Source: Beijerinckiaceae bacterium | GTDB taxonomy: Bacteria; Pseudomonadota; Alphaproteobacteria; Rhizobiales; Beijerinckiaceae | Direction of reading: 5' to 3' | Length of the DNA: 5,900 nucleotides | NCBI GenBank assembly: GCA_027346205.1 | Contig: DAIESR010000269.1 | Coordinates: 1 to 5,900, forward strand | Part shown: positions 5,212 through 5,900 of the stretch, in pieces | Layout of the letters: each line of letters begins with the position of its first letter | How positions within the stretch are numbered: position 1 is the first letter of the stretch | Position numbers and translations under genes: made by a program | The notes under the pieces: model-generated | Databases searched by the model: none | The model's input: the letters and a program-made list of their open reading frames with translations, nothing else | What the model was told of the DNA's origin: nothing

Positions 5212-5900
5212 GCGTTGCGCATGCCGTCGCGTCGCCTCGATGAATCTCCCGCGCAACGTCTCGACGAGCGACGGTGCCGCGCGCACTGTGAAAGAAGCCA
5301 TGCCATCCTCCGCCTCGCTGCGTTCCAGCACCTCGGTATGCTCATAGAGCCAGTTGCGGCCCTTGCCATCGGCTGGATCAACGCAGAGGTCGATTGTGAC
5401 ACGCTCCTGCGCCAGAGAGATTTCGACACGCGTCAGGAGGTTGTCGACGCCCTGCCCCGTCAAAGCCGAAATTAAGATCGGACCATTTTTCGGCGGTTGA
5501 CGTCTGGCAGCATTGTCCAACGCGAGCCGCTGCTCCTCATCCAGAAGATCGAGCTTGTTCCAGACTTCGATGATCGGCTTTCCCTCATGCGCCACGATTC
5601 CAAGCTCGGCGAGCACGGCCTCCACATCGATGCGCTGTGCCTCGCTGTCTTGATGCGCCATGTCGCGTACATGCAGGATGATGTCGGCCTCGACGACCTC
5701 TTCGAGCGTCGCTTTGAAGGCTTCGACCAGCATGGTCGGCAGATCTGAAATAAAGCCGACTGTGTCCGACAAAATGACATCGCTGCCGCGCGGCAGACGG
5801 ACGGATCGCAAGGTCGGATCGAGCGTCGCGAAGAGCATATCCTCGGCCATGACGCTCGCCTTGGTCAGACGATTGAACAAGGTCGATTTGCCGGCATTGG
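5209..5900 (-). CDS. hflX: GTPase HflX, C-terminal half (N-terminus outside window)
   Basis: A ribosome-associated GTPase of the Obg-HflX superfamily that in E. coli splits stalled or heat-damaged 70S ribosomes. The gene enters at the right edge and stops at 5209-5211; about 229 residues are present of a protein usually near 430-470. The window edge cuts the P-loop: NAGKSTLFNRL is read from 5898 downward. Switch motif DTVGFIS is at 5746-5766, followed by the family-typical LPTMLVEAFKATLEEV. The guanine-specificity motif NKLD is at 5548-5559, and the G5-like ISALTGQG follows. A short C-terminal domain rich in charged and beta-prone residues ends the protein. The missing part is the N-terminal HflX domain and the start of the G domain. 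It faces mazG tail to tail, and the stop lies in a palindromic repeat. The 5' end, and hence any hfq neighbour, cannot be seen. Confidence 0.95.
   Translation of the reverse strand, partial: NAGKSTLFNRLTKASVMAEDMLFATLDPTLRSVRLPRGSDVILSDTVGFISDLPTMLVEAFKATLEEVVEADIILHVRDMAHQDSEAQRIDVEAVLAELGIVAHEGKPIIEVWNKLDLLDEEQRLALDNAARRQPPKNGPILISALTGQGVDNLLTRVEISLAQERVTIDLCVDPADGKGRNWLYEHTEVLERSEAEDGMASFTVRAAPSLVETLRGRFIEATRRHAQR

Overview
The window looks like a chromosomal segment of an alphaproteobacterium, most likely of the Hyphomicrobiales (Rhizobiales), perhaps Beijerinckiaceae or a relative. The grounds are the GC-rich coding sequence, a methionyl-tRNA synthetase without the zinc-binding cysteines, the closeness of mazG and hflX, a two-domain cold-shock gene, and intergenic palindromes of the kind scattered through rhizobial genomes. 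The taxonomic call is inference.

Layout. Positions 1-2859 hold a tight plus-strand operon: the 3' part of metG (its start lies before the window), a TatD-family metal-dependent hydrolase 7 bases later, and a PhnP-like metallo-beta-lactamase-fold hydrolase whose ATG overlaps the tatD stop as ATGA. Positions 2860-3434 are 575 bases without a convincing gene. This stretch holds a dif-like palindrome (2901-2928), a pair of GTTCAG boxes 11 bases apart followed by a possible -10 box (3114-3147), a nested inverted repeat (3130-3176), and what may be a long leader of the next gene. Positions 3435-4100 encode a protein with two cold-shock domains and a glycine-rich N-terminal tail. A strong intrinsic terminator (4204-4236) ends that unit only 8 bases before the mazG ATG.

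mazG (4245-5078) runs on the plus strand and converges on the 3' half of hflX (minus strand, 5209-5900, continuing past the window edge). The 130 bases between them are almost entirely two long palindromic repeats (5084-5134 and 5147-5211). The base of the second contains the hflX stop codon.

Functionally this is mostly housekeeping: translation (MetG), quality control of nucleic acids and nucleotides (TatD, MazG), RNA chaperoning (the cold-shock protein) and ribosome rescue or splitting (HflX). I found no mobile-element gene, CRISPR array, tRNA or rRNA, and no clear new multigene system. What deserves a second look is all non-coding: the dif-like site, the candidate regulatory cluster upstream of the cold-shock gene, the terminator crowding the mazG start, and the palindromes between mazG and hflX.
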